A stretch of 6,948 bases of DNA from Elusimicrobia bacterium CG08_land_8_20_14_0_20_59_10. GTDB lineage: Bacteria; Elusimicrobiota; Elusimicrobia; Elusimicrobiales; UBA9959. The notes under the pieces were generated by a model. The model worked only from the letters and a program-made list of their open reading frames with translations, was not told the origin of the DNA and searched no databases. The stretch lies in NCBI GenBank assembly GCA_002779045.1, contig PEXO01000445.1, positions 1 through 6,948 on the forward strand, written 5' to 3'. Shown in pieces: positions 1 through 6,917 of this stretch (its first letter is position 1; every line of letters starts with the position of its first letter). The translations under genes were made by a program, and so were the position numbers.

Positions 1-1708
1 CAAAGTGGAGGTATATACCAACGGCGGTTTTATTGCCTATATCCCCATCTCCACCGGGGATTTCGTTGTGGCCGGGGCAATGGCGGACGGGACCACCGCG
101 CCGCGCACGCTGAAAGTAAGGGGTTCGGCCGGGCCGGGTGACGGGGAAAAAATATGGCTTGAGTTCGTGAGTAATTCCAATAATGTGGAGGTTCTGCCCT
201 CGGAATACATAAGGGTGCAGGCCTCGGGCACACCGGGCCGGGAGGCGGCTTTCTCCATAGAGGGCATGGTTAAGGACGAACCCATGCTGGAGGTCCCCGC
301 CGGTTCCGGGCGCTATGTGGGGAATTACAGGACGGAGGACGCGGACGCGGGCGTGGAAGGGCGTGTGCTGGCGCGCTTCCGGACCGGGCTGTTCGGCAAG
401 AGCGCGGAAGTGGCCGCCAAGGGGCTTGTAAAGGTGCTGAAAGAGGAGAAGCTGGTGGAAACCTCCACCGACACCATCCTGCGTAATGCCGTAGGCGGCG
501 GCTATATGATGTTCCTGCCCGACGGGGTGAAACTTCTCACCAACGGGCTTGTCAACGGTATGCGCCGCGTGCAGCTTTCCCCGGCGGATACCGGCTGGGT
601 GGACGAGTCCAGGGTGCAGCCGGCCCGCGCCGGGCAGTTCCCGGTCCCTCCCTTCACCGAGACCGGCGCTATACACCTGAAAGGGACCTCTTATGGATCG
701 CAGGCTTCCATAACCATGTACGACCGCGTGCCTTACACGGTGGAAGAGACCCCCGACGGGCTGAGGCTCACCCTTTTCTACGCCAATCTGCATACCAACT
801 GGGTAGTGTACGATTCTTCCGACACTTTCGTGAAGAACGTGGCTTTCAGACAGGCCGGGACCAACAAGGCGGAAATAGATTTTGAGACCGACGGCCCGGT
901 CTGGGGATATGATATCTCCTATTCCGGCAGGACGCTGCAGCTGGATATCCGCCGCCGGCCCGTGCCGGAGAAGAACCTGATAAAGCCGCTTTCCGGGATA
1001 ACCGTGGTGGTGGACCCGGGCCATTCCCCCAAATTCACGCCTCCTTTCGACGGGGCGGTGGGCCCCATGCGCACCTTCGAGTTCCAGGTGAACCTGGCCA
1101 TAGCCCTGAAGCTTAAAGAAAAACTGCTTACGCTGGGAGCTTCGGTGCAGATGACCCGCAATGGGGACGAGGACGTGCCGCTGGCCGACCGGCCGGTGCT
1201 GGCAAAGAACCTGGGCGGCGACCTCTTCGTGAGCGTGCACAATAACGCATTGGCCAACGGGACGGACCCTTTCGCCGAGCCGCGCGGTTTCCAGGTTTAT
1301 TATTATCACCGCCACAGCCGGGAGCTGGCCGAGCGTGTGCATGCAGCCTATGTCAGGAACATCCCCCTGCCGGACGAGGGGCTGCGCTACGGCGATTACC
1401 TGGTGGCGCGCCTTACCTGGATGCCCGCCATACTCACCGAAAGCGCCTATATGATCTTCCCGCGGCAGGAGGAAATGATCAACGATCCGGCTTTCCAGGA
1501 GAAGCTTGCCTCTACCACGGCGGAAGGGATACTGGAGCTGTTCAATGTCCGGGACTATCTGAAGACAAAGGCGGAACCGCAGCGGAAAAATTCCGGAAGG
1601 GCTAAAAAAGCGGTGCAGGGGAAAGCCGCGGCGCCGCAGATAAAAAAAGGCCTGCAGCGCGTAAAACCCAGGGCGCAGTCTAAAAAGGCCCGTCGTTCGA
1701 AAAGGTAA
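1..1708 (+). CDS. N-acetylmuramoyl-L-alanine amidase (Amidase_3), 5' end outside window
   Basis: Zinc amidase that cuts the bond between N-acetylmuramic acid and L-Ala of the stem peptide, in the envelope. Residues are numbered from the GTG at position 5, but the frame is open to the window edge (AAA at 2-4), there is no ribosome site or signal peptide, and the protein begins mid-domain, so that GTG is probably not the start. The C-terminal catalytic domain (about 333-512) carries the whole active-site set: H340 in VDPGH, E359 in TFEFQVN, H412 in SVHNN, and catalytic E479 in LTESAYM. In front of it I infer, from strand pattern only, an Ig-like module (about 90-145), an SH3-like module (about 155-207) and an AMIN-like beta domain (about 225-318). 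The last 48 residues (520-567) form a low-complexity tail with 19 Lys/Arg. The next gene follows after 3 bases, so the two are probably co-transcribed. The amidase assignment is firm; the N-terminal modules are not. Confidence 0.93.
   Translation, partial: KVEVYTNGGFIAYIPISTGDFVVAGAMADGTTAPRTLKVRGSAGPGDGEKIWLEFVSNSNNVEVLPSEYIRVQASGTPGREAAFSIEGMVKDEPMLEVPAGSGRYVGNYRTEDADAGVEGRVLARFRTGLFGKSAEVAAKGLVKVLKEEKLVETSTDTILRNAVGGGYMMFLPDGVKLLTNGLVNGMRRVQLSPADTGWVDESRVQPARAGQFPVPPFTETGAIHLKGTSYGSQASITMYDRVPYTVEETPDGLRLTLFYANLHTNWVVYDSSDTFVKNVAFRQAGTNKAEIDFETDGPVWGYDISYSGRTLQLDIRRRPVPEKNLIKPLSGITVVVDPGHSPKFTPPFDGAVGPMRTFEFQVNLAIALKLKEKLLTLGASVQMTRNGDEDVPLADRPVLAKNLGGDLFVSVHNNALANGTDPFAEPRGFQVYYYHRHSRELAERVHAAYVRNIPLPDEGLRYGDYLVARLTWMPAILTESAYMIFPRQEEMINDPAFQEKLASTTAEGILELFNVRDYLKTKAEPQRKNSGRAKKAVQGKAAAPQIKKGLQRVKPRAQSKKARRSKR
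1701..1705 (+). promoter_or_regulatory. Ribosome binding site of the GAF-PAS gene
   Basis: AAAGG sits 6 bases before the ATG at 1712 and lies inside the last codons of the amidase gene. It supports that ATG as the start and suggests translational coupling to the amidase. Confidence 0.55.
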
Positions 1709-1711
1709 ATA

Positions 1712-2566
1712 ATGTCAAACATCCTTGAGCTGGTGCAAAAATTCGCCGACGACCTCGATATGGAGAAGCCGCAGGACGAGGAGGCGCTGTGGGAATACCT
1801 GGCGCGCAAAGGGGCCGGGGTCCTTAACTGCCATGCCGCCAGCATTTTCGAGGTGGACGCCGTAAAACAGCGGCTGACCTTCAAAAAAAGCATCGGGCCC
1901 GTGGGCGGCGACCTGGTAGGCGTGAGCTTCGGCTACCAGGGCGTGGTGGGCTTCTGCGCGGAATCGCGCAAACCCCTGCTTATCAACGACGCGGAGAGCA
2001 GCCCGCTCTTCACTAAAAAAGTGGATAAGGGCAGCGGTTTCAGGACGAAGACCGTTATAGCCGTCCCGGCCGTGGCCAACGGCGTATTGATAGCCATAGT
2101 TGAATTCATAAACTCCATACCCGGCTCCTTTTCCGAGGACGAGCTGAAGGCCGCCTCGATGATATCCGCGCTGGTGGCGCGCGACGTTTACATAAGGCGG
2201 CTGGAATCCACCATTAAACAACTTAACCTGAAGGGCGAAAGCACCATAAACAACCTCTCCGGCGGCTTCATCGGCGCGGACATGGAAGGCCGCGTCATCT
2301 TCTTCAATCCCAAGGCCCAGGAGATCTTTGAAGTGGGCGACGAGTTCATGAACAAGAACGTGGTGGAACTGTTCCAGCTCTGCCCGGACGTGGTGGGCGT
2401 CATCGGCGATGTGCTCAAGCAGGGCAAGACCGTGCGCCGCATGGAATTCAAGTGCGTTGTGAACAGCAAGTCAAAGCTGATAGGCTACAGCTCCATCAAT
2501 ATCAAAGGCGTGGACGGCAAGATAATAGGCGCCGGCATAATTTTCCAGGATATTACCGACTTTTAA
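1712..2566 (+). CDS. GAF-PAS sensory protein without an output domain
   Basis: Probable cytoplasmic signalling protein of 284 residues. Residues about 25-155 look like a GAF domain: a helix, then an HAASIFEVD strand, the GVVGFCAESRKPLLINDAE stretch and an AVPAVANGVLIAIVEFIN strand pair. A short charged helix (about 156-175) links it to a PAS domain (about 178-284) that starts GGFIGADMEGRVIFFNPKA and ends with the typical IIFQDITDF strand. In most proteins of this layout a histidine kinase, GGDEF or sigma-54 activation domain follows that DIT motif. Here the stop codon comes directly after it, and the next 33 bases hold only a terminator, so I see no remnant of a lost effector. No signal peptide or membrane segment is visible. 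The start is fixed by AAAGG 6 bases upstream. It follows the amidase gene after 3 bases, which hints at a role in sensing or controlling wall turnover. The ligand and partner are unknown. Confidence 0.85.
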   Translation: MSNILELVQKFADDLDMEKPQDEEALWEYLARKGAGVLNCHAASIFEVDAVKQRLTFKKSIGPVGGDLVGVSFGYQGVVGFCAESRKPLLINDAESSPLFTKKVDKGSGFRTKTVIAVPAVANGVLIAIVEFINSIPGSFSEDELKAASMISALVARDVYIRRLESTIKQLNLKGESTINNLSGGFIGADMEGRVIFFNPKAQEIFEVGDEFMNKNVVELFQLCPDVVGVIGDVLKQGKTVRRMEFKCVVNSKSKLIGYSSINIKGVDGKIIGAGIIFQDITDF

Positions 2567-2587
2567 AGGGATGCCGGCGCGTCACGG

Positions 2588-2609
2588 ATAAGCCGCGGCT
2601 TATTTTTTT
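2588..2609 (+). terminator. Intrinsic terminator of the amidase / GAF-PAS unit
   Basis: Perfect 6-bp stem ATAAGC/GCTTAT with a CGCG loop (2588-2603), followed by seven T (2603-2609). It begins 21 bases after the GAF-PAS stop. The right arm contains the reverse complement of the stop codon of the converging endonuclease III gene (2600-2602). Read on the minus strand there is no T run after the stem, so it should act mainly on plus-strand transcripts. The stem is short, so its efficiency is uncertain. Confidence 0.65.
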
Positions 2610-3241
2610 GTGGATTTTACGCCGGTCCTGGGGCAGGGGTCCGCCAAGGGGCATTTCTCGCAGAGGGGTTTGCGGGCGTCGCACGGGCCGCGGCCGTGCA
2701 GCACCAGGGCGTGGGCGAACCAGATCCAGTCTTCTTTGGGAACCGCCTTCATCAGGACGGCTTCTATCTTTTCCGGGCCGGTTTCTTTGGTGAGGCCCAG
2801 GCGGAAGGCCAGGCGCTTTACATGCGTATCCACCACCACGCCGGCGGCTACGGCGTAGGCGCTGCCCAGCACCACGTTGGCGGTCTTGCGGGCCACTCCG
2901 CGCAGCGTCAGCAGCTCGGCCATGGTCCGGGGCACTTCCCCGCCGAAATCAGCTATTATCGCTTTGGACGCCTCCTTCAGTGACAGCGCCTTGTTCCTGT
3001 AGAAGCCGGTGGAGTGTATCAGCTTCTCCAGCTCCGGCAGCGTGGCTTTCGCCATTTCCGCCGGGCCCGGGTATTTTTTGAACAGCGCCGGGGTCACCAG
3101 GTTCACGCGTTCGTCGGTGCACTGCGCGGAAAGTATGGTGGCCGCCAGCAGCTGGAAGGGGTCGGCGTGGTCCAGCGAGCAGTAAGCGTCGGGATAGACC
3201 TCTTTCAGAATCTTGATTATTTCGGAGATCCTTTTATCCAT
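2600..3241 (-). CDS. nth: Endonuclease III (DNA glycosylase / AP lyase)
   Basis: Base excision repair enzyme that removes oxidised pyrimidines and nicks at the resulting abasic site. At 213 residues it is the usual size (E. coli Nth is 211). The N-terminal helix contains the LLAATILSAQCTDERVN signature (about 31-47). The helix-hairpin-helix reads LRGVARKTANVVL (113-125) and holds the catalytic lysine K119; the catalytic aspartate is D138 in VVDTHVKRLAFRLGL. The C-terminus has the 4Fe-4S ligands C187, C194, C197 and C203 in the exact C-x6-C-x2-C-x5-C spacing. The usual Pro of the hairpin (LPGV) is Arg114 here. The ATG at 3241 fits family alignments, although no clear Shine-Dalgarno precedes it; translation may be coupled to the gene 34 bases upstream. 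It is last in its unit and its stop codon lies inside the opposing terminator. There is no evident functional link to its peptide-handling neighbours. Confidence 0.96.
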   Translation of the reverse strand: MDKRISEIIKILKEVYPDAYCSLDHADPFQLLAATILSAQCTDERVNLVTPALFKKYPGPAEMAKATLPELEKLIHSTGFYRNKALSLKEASKAIIADFGGEVPRTMAELLTLRGVARKTANVVLGSAYAVAAGVVVDTHVKRLAFRLGLTKETGPEKIEAVLMKAVPKEDWIWFAHALVLHGRGPCDARKPLCEKCPLADPCPRTGVKSTKK

Positions 3242-3275
3242 AAGCGGCGGCTGGGCGGCTTCTGCCCGGCGGTTG

Positions 3276-5030
3276 CTACTGCTTGCTCAGCGGATAAAAA
3301 TATATTCCCATGAACACGGCATTGTCGTAAAAACCTTTCAGCCAGTCGCGCAGGCCGTAGAGCCCCCGCGGGTGCGCGGTATACAGCTGCGGCGCGTTCT
3401 GGTAGGCCTTGGCCTGCACCCTGGCGTAAAGCTGCGCGCGTTTGGCCGGGGAAGGTTCCAGCACGGCCGTCTCAATAAGTTTATCCATTTCCCTGTCGGC
3501 GTAGCCCTGCGCCCTGGCGAAGCGGCCCTTGGAATGGTAAAACGTGAAGGCGAAGTTGTGCGGGTCGGGATAGTCGCCGGTCCAGCCGCGCGTGAACAGC
3601 GGCGCTTTGCGGTTCTGCGTCTTGTTCAGGTACACCGGCCAGTCCACGCCGCGCAGGTCTATGTGGAAGCGCGGGTTCATGGCTTCCACCGTTCTTTTAA
3701 GCGACTCGCAGGCCAGGCGGCGTATGTCGCTGCCGTTATTATAGGTGAGCGTGAAGCGGAAACCCTTGTTCCAGACGTCCCCGTTAAAGGCCTTGCGGAA
3801 ATATCCCTCGGCGCGCAGGCGGTTGTATTCATAGGCCGGCGCGGCCGGGCTATACCCCGTCATGCCGGGGGGAATGGCGCCGCGCGCCCGGACGGCTTTG
3901 CCCTTCATGCCGTTCTTAAGAAAGCCGGCATAGTCGAAAGAATAGGCGAAGGCTTTTCTCACGCTGGCGCTGGCGAAGAAATTAAGGGGGATGCCCTGCC
4001 CGTCCAGCCTGCCCGAGCCTATGTCCTGGTTGTCCGTCTGATCTATATCCAGCGTGAAAAAGAACACGGGGTCCGTGAGCAGGCGCGGCAGATCGTCGGC
4101 GACATGCGCGCCCTGCACCCCGGCCAGCTGCGGCTGTTCTGGCCTGGTCAGGTCTATGATATCCGCATCGCCGGCCTCCAGCAGTTTTTTGCGCGCGGAA
4201 AAGTCGGAAACGGTCCTTAAAATTACGCGTTTTATCCTGGCCGGGCTGCCCCGGTAGCCGGGGAAAGCCTTAAGGATAAGCTGTTTCCCGTTCTGGTCCC
4301 AGCTTTCAAGCTGGAAGGGGCCGGTGCCGTTCATGGCCCTGTAAAGGCCGGAGCTTTCCTTCTGCCTGTTATTGAAGCGGCCGATGGTTTCGTACGCGCC
4401 GTCCCATTCGCCCCTGGCCACGCACCATTTCTTATCCGTCACGTAGGACCAGCGCGCCATGATGGAGAGGAAAGGCCCGAACGGCTTTTTGAGCCGCACC
4501 GTTACGCCGTCCCGGTCGGCCTTCACCGCTTTTTCGAACCCGGCTTTGGTAACGGTGAGCTTGTTGTCCGGGCTGCGCGTGTTGTTGCGGCCGAATACCG
4601 GCTCAAGCAGCAGCGCGGCCGGTCCCCCTTCGGGGTCTATCAGCATGAAGCGCAGCAGCGAATAGCGCACGTCCTCGGGGGTGAGCCTGTCGCCGTTGTG
4701 GAAGCGCACGTCCTTGCGCAGGGGAAAGCGGTAGGTGAGGCCGTCCGCGGAGACCAGGCCGTTCCTGGCGGAGGGCACTTTTGAGGCCAGGACCGGCTGG
4801 AAAGCGGTAAGCGAGGGTCCGTCGAAGCGCAGCAGCGTGTCGTACACGTTCATCATCATGCCCTGCGTGGCGGAATCGTAGGGGTATACCGGGTCAAGCG
4901 TCAGTATTTCCCCGGTATGCGCGTAGATGACGGTGTCCGGGTTCTTAAGTGCGGCCTCCAGCGGCGCGGCGCCGGGCAGGGCCAGCAGCGCGGCGCATAA
5001 AAACCGGAGAGGGTGGCGGGAGGGTTTCAT
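3276..5030 (-). CDS. Family 5 (Opp/Dpp-type) peptide-binding protein of an ABC transporter
   Basis: Periplasmic binding protein that would hand oligopeptides to an ABC importer; 584 residues, slightly long for the family. An N-terminal Sec signal is visible: basic KPSRHPLR, a hydrophobic stretch to about residue 24, and a likely cut near A26/A27. The Cys at 12 does not sit in a lipobox, so it is probably soluble. Family signatures run in order: GLTYRFPLRKDVRFHNGD (97-114) with LTPEDVRYSL after it, GTGPFQLESW (235-244) and GYRGSPARIKRVILR (258-272), VRKAFAYSFDY (357-367), and GWTGDYPDPHNF (482-493). D486 in that last motif probably matches the OppA aspartate that holds the free amino end of peptides, which favours a peptide ligand. 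No permease or ATPase gene is present in the window, so it must use subunits encoded elsewhere. It lies 11 bases after the C39-NlpC/P60 peptidase gene, consistent with uptake of murein peptides. The exact ligand is inferred, not shown. Confidence 0.92.
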   Translation of the reverse strand: MKPSRHPLRFLCAALLALPGAAPLEAALKNPDTVIYAHTGEILTLDPVYPYDSATQGMMMNVYDTLLRFDGPSLTAFQPVLASKVPSARNGLVSADGLTYRFPLRKDVRFHNGDRLTPEDVRYSLLRFMLIDPEGGPAALLLEPVFGRNNTRSPDNKLTVTKAGFEKAVKADRDGVTVRLKKPFGPFLSIMARWSYVTDKKWCVARGEWDGAYETIGRFNNRQKESSGLYRAMNGTGPFQLESWDQNGKQLILKAFPGYRGSPARIKRVILRTVSDFSARKKLLEAGDADIIDLTRPEQPQLAGVQGAHVADDLPRLLTDPVFFFTLDIDQTDNQDIGSGRLDGQGIPLNFFASASVRKAFAYSFDYAGFLKNGMKGKAVRARGAIPPGMTGYSPAAPAYEYNRLRAEGYFRKAFNGDVWNKGFRFTLTYNNGSDIRRLACESLKRTVEAMNPRFHIDLRGVDWPVYLNKTQNRKAPLFTRGWTGDYPDPHNFAFTFYHSKGRFARAQGYADREMDKLIETAVLEPSPAKRAQLYARVQAKAYQNAPQLYTAHPRGLYGLRDWLKGFYDNAVFMGIYFYPLSKQ

Positions 5031-5033
5031 TTT

Positions 5034-5039
5034 TCCTTT
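5034..5039 (-). promoter_or_regulatory. Ribosome binding site of the peptide-binding protein gene
   Basis: AAAGGA on the minus strand lies 3 bases before the ATG at 5030, inside the 11-base gap after the upstream peptidase stop. It supports this start. The spacing is at the short end. Confidence 0.55.
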
Positions 5040-5041
5040 AT

Positions 5042-6892
5042 TTACGGCAGCAGCGTGCCGAAGAATATCCTCCGGCCGTTGTGCGTGGCGCCGTCCTTTA
5101 TCGCGGCAAAAGGCGTGCCGAATTTTTTAGCAAAAGAGATCTCGCGCACGGTGCCGCTGTCCTGCGTGGCCTCCAGCAGCCTGCCCCCGCCGGCATAAAG
5201 CATCACATGGCCCATCAGGTCCGGGTACTTGCTGTCCGTGGTGAAGATGAGGTCGGCTGGTTTCAGCGCGGCTTTTTTAAGCCCGCGCGCCGCGGCGAAC
5301 TGGTCATGCGCGTTGCGCGGCAGGTCCAGGCCGCAGGCGCGGTAACAGAGGTTGACCAGCCCGGAGCAGTCCACGCCCCAGGCGCTGCGCCCGCCCCAGC
5401 AGTACTTGTCGCCCAGGAACAAGCGCGCCGCGGAAAGTATCTTTTTGCGCAGGGCGGACTGCTTCAGCTTTAACGGCAGCGGGCCCAGGTGCCTTGCCGG
5501 GAGCGCGGCTCCGCACGGCTGGCATAGCTTTACGCCCAGGGAGATCCCGCCGGGCTTTTTTGAACAGACCACGGCGGAGGGGGGCAGCGGCAGGCTGAAG
5601 GCCAGTGCCGCCGCCTGCAGCCAGCCCTCGTACGGGACCAGCGCCTTGCTGCCCGGTTTCAGGCTGGCCTGTTCAAGGGCCTTTACCCTGGCCCAGCGGC
5701 CGCGTATCTCCAGCAGTTCCACGCGCTCGTTCTGCAGCAGCTGGCTTTCAATTATTTTCCCGCGCTCCCCGGCGGTTTTTGGCGGCCGTGAAAAAAGGTC
5801 CGTTACGGGGGCCTGTACGGCCAGCAGGGAGTTAAGGCCGCGCGCCACAATATAGCAGGTGCCGTACTTGTTCTTCAGCCAGGCCGCGGCGAACTGTGCC
5901 CGGTCATAAACGCGTTCCACGGTGCCCGGGCCGGGCGCGGCCGGGTCGTTAACTATTACATTGCCCCGGCCGTCAAAGCCTTTTATCACCAGCAAATGCC
6001 CGCGGGTCCTGGGTATGGGGGAATGCCTCAGTTCGCCCGGGCCGAAGGTGACGCTGGCTATTACCGGTATCCCGGCTGCCACCAGGCTGCGCGCCTCTTC
6101 CAGCGAGTTGAGCCTTGCCAGGAAGGAATAAAACCCCAGCGCCCCGGCATGCGCCGTATTGAAGAACCAGTTGCCGTAGATGTCCCCGGCGGCGTCGCGT
6201 ACTTTAGGGACGGCGCCCAGCGGCCCGGTTTTGCGCCCCAGGTAAGTTAAGACCATGGCCAGCGAGACCGGGCTGCAGATGTCTCCCGCGGCGCTCACCC
6301 GCTGCGCCATCTGTGAATAGCGCGGTACGGCCAGTTTCAGCGGCCCGCCGCGAACGCAGGCCGGCGCGGCCTGCTGCGCGCTGTACGGCGCGGAGGGATC
6401 GGAAAGAACTAGCGCCGCCAGTTTGATAACCGGCGCGGGGCCCTTGGCGGAAAGAATATTTATGCGGTAGCGGCAGGCGGAAGCTTTTTTCTTAAGCTTC
6501 AGCATGTCCACGTCCATTTTGCCGAAGGCGTTCTCCTGGCTTTTTACGCTGCGCCCGCCCGCGCCGGGGGTGAAGCGTCCGAAGCTGAACCAGGGGCTCC
6601 AGCGCCCGGCGGTCTTTACCTGCGCCTGCGCCTCCAGGGTGCCGCCTTTGGGGAAGACCACGTCCGCGGAGAACAGCAGTTCAGTGAAAAGGAAGCCCGC
6701 GGCAAGCTCGCCGGAGGTGAGCCGCGCCGCGCGGCCGGGTTTCTTTACAAAGAAAACGCCTTTAGGGTATTGCGCGGGTTCCAGGTTCTCAAGCCTGGCG
6801 CCGGCAAAGTCCCCCGGCAGGAAATGTACCGCCGTCAGCGAACGCGGCAGGTGCGGGGGCTGGGTACGGCCTGTCCTGGAGTGTGCTGTCAT
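5042..6892 (-). CDS. Double cysteine peptidase: C39-like domain fused to SH3b-NlpC/P60 (YkfC-like)
   Basis: 616-residue protein with two putative cysteine peptidase centres. Residues about 60-165 form a beta-sandwich of the sort often placed before C39-like domains (GRWSPWFSFGRF, then VDMLKLKKKASACRYRINIL). The C39-like domain (about 186-350) has Q194 in VPRYSQ, the nucleophile C206 in ICSPVSLAMVL, H299 in GHLLVIKGFD and D316 in VNDP. An SH3b-like part (about 360-430) and a weaker second one lead into NlpC/P60 (about 478-600): YCWGGRSAWGVDCSGLV with C509, H562 in GHVMLYAGGG, and E574 as the third residue, as in mycobacterial RipA. SH3b plus NlpC/P60 resembles YkfC, which cuts between D-Glu and the diamino acid of murein stem peptides. 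No signal peptide is seen at the chosen ATG. No Shine-Dalgarno is clear, but no other start lies between the tRNA and residue 126 except weak CTG-type codons. It lies 25 bases after a tRNA and 11 bases before a peptide-binding protein gene. Domain calls are firm; substrate is inferred. Confidence 0.9.
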   Translation of the reverse strand: MTAHSRTGRTQPPHLPRSLTAVHFLPGDFAGARLENLEPAQYPKGVFFVKKPGRAARLTSGELAAGFLFTELLFSADVVFPKGGTLEAQAQVKTAGRWSPWFSFGRFTPGAGGRSVKSQENAFGKMDVDMLKLKKKASACRYRINILSAKGPAPVIKLAALVLSDPSAPYSAQQAAPACVRGGPLKLAVPRYSQMAQRVSAAGDICSPVSLAMVLTYLGRKTGPLGAVPKVRDAAGDIYGNWFFNTAHAGALGFYSFLARLNSLEEARSLVAAGIPVIASVTFGPGELRHSPIPRTRGHLLVIKGFDGRGNVIVNDPAAPGPGTVERVYDRAQFAAAWLKNKYGTCYIVARGLNSLLAVQAPVTDLFSRPPKTAGERGKIIESQLLQNERVELLEIRGRWARVKALEQASLKPGSKALVPYEGWLQAAALAFSLPLPPSAVVCSKKPGGISLGVKLCQPCGAALPARHLGPLPLKLKQSALRKKILSAARLFLGDKYCWGGRSAWGVDCSGLVNLCYRACGLDLPRNAHDQFAAARGLKKAALKPADLIFTTDSKYPDLMGHVMLYAGGGRLLEATQDSGTVREISFAKKFGTPFAAIKDGATHNGRRIFFGTLLP

Positions 6893-6917
6893 AACTGGCG
6901 TCCGGTTAAAAGTTGTA

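Noticed and set aside
1715..2221. Minus-strand open frame of 168 codons
   Set aside because: It is a shadow of the GAF-PAS gene, with no ribosome site or motif; the plus frame has clear domain signatures.
3242..3275. GGGC/GCCC inverted repeat between the binding protein stop and the nth start, considered as a terminator or attenuator
   Set aside because: The stem is only 4 bp in a GC-rich stretch and has no T run on either strand.
3213..4220. Open frame of 335 codons on the plus strand
   Set aside because: It runs antisense to the peptide-binding protein, which has a full set of family motifs. The translation is rich in Arg, Gly and Ala without recognisable motifs, as expected from GC-rich antisense sequence.
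3276..5030. Lipoprotein signal on the binding protein (Cys at residue 12)
   Set aside because: Residues before the Cys (RFL) do not fit a lipobox, and the hydrophobic stretch continues past it to an ordinary signal peptidase I type site.
4949..5473. Plus-strand open frame of 174 codons across the junction of the binding protein and peptidase genes
   Set aside because: It is antisense to both genes and to the NlpC/P60 active site region, with low-complexity Arg/Ala/Gly composition.
5042..6892. Bacteriocin-processing ABC transporter (C39) reading of the C39-like domain
   Set aside because: There are no transmembrane or ATPase domains in the protein, and the motif ICSPVS matches stand-alone C39-like peptidases better than the bacteriocin leader peptidase type.
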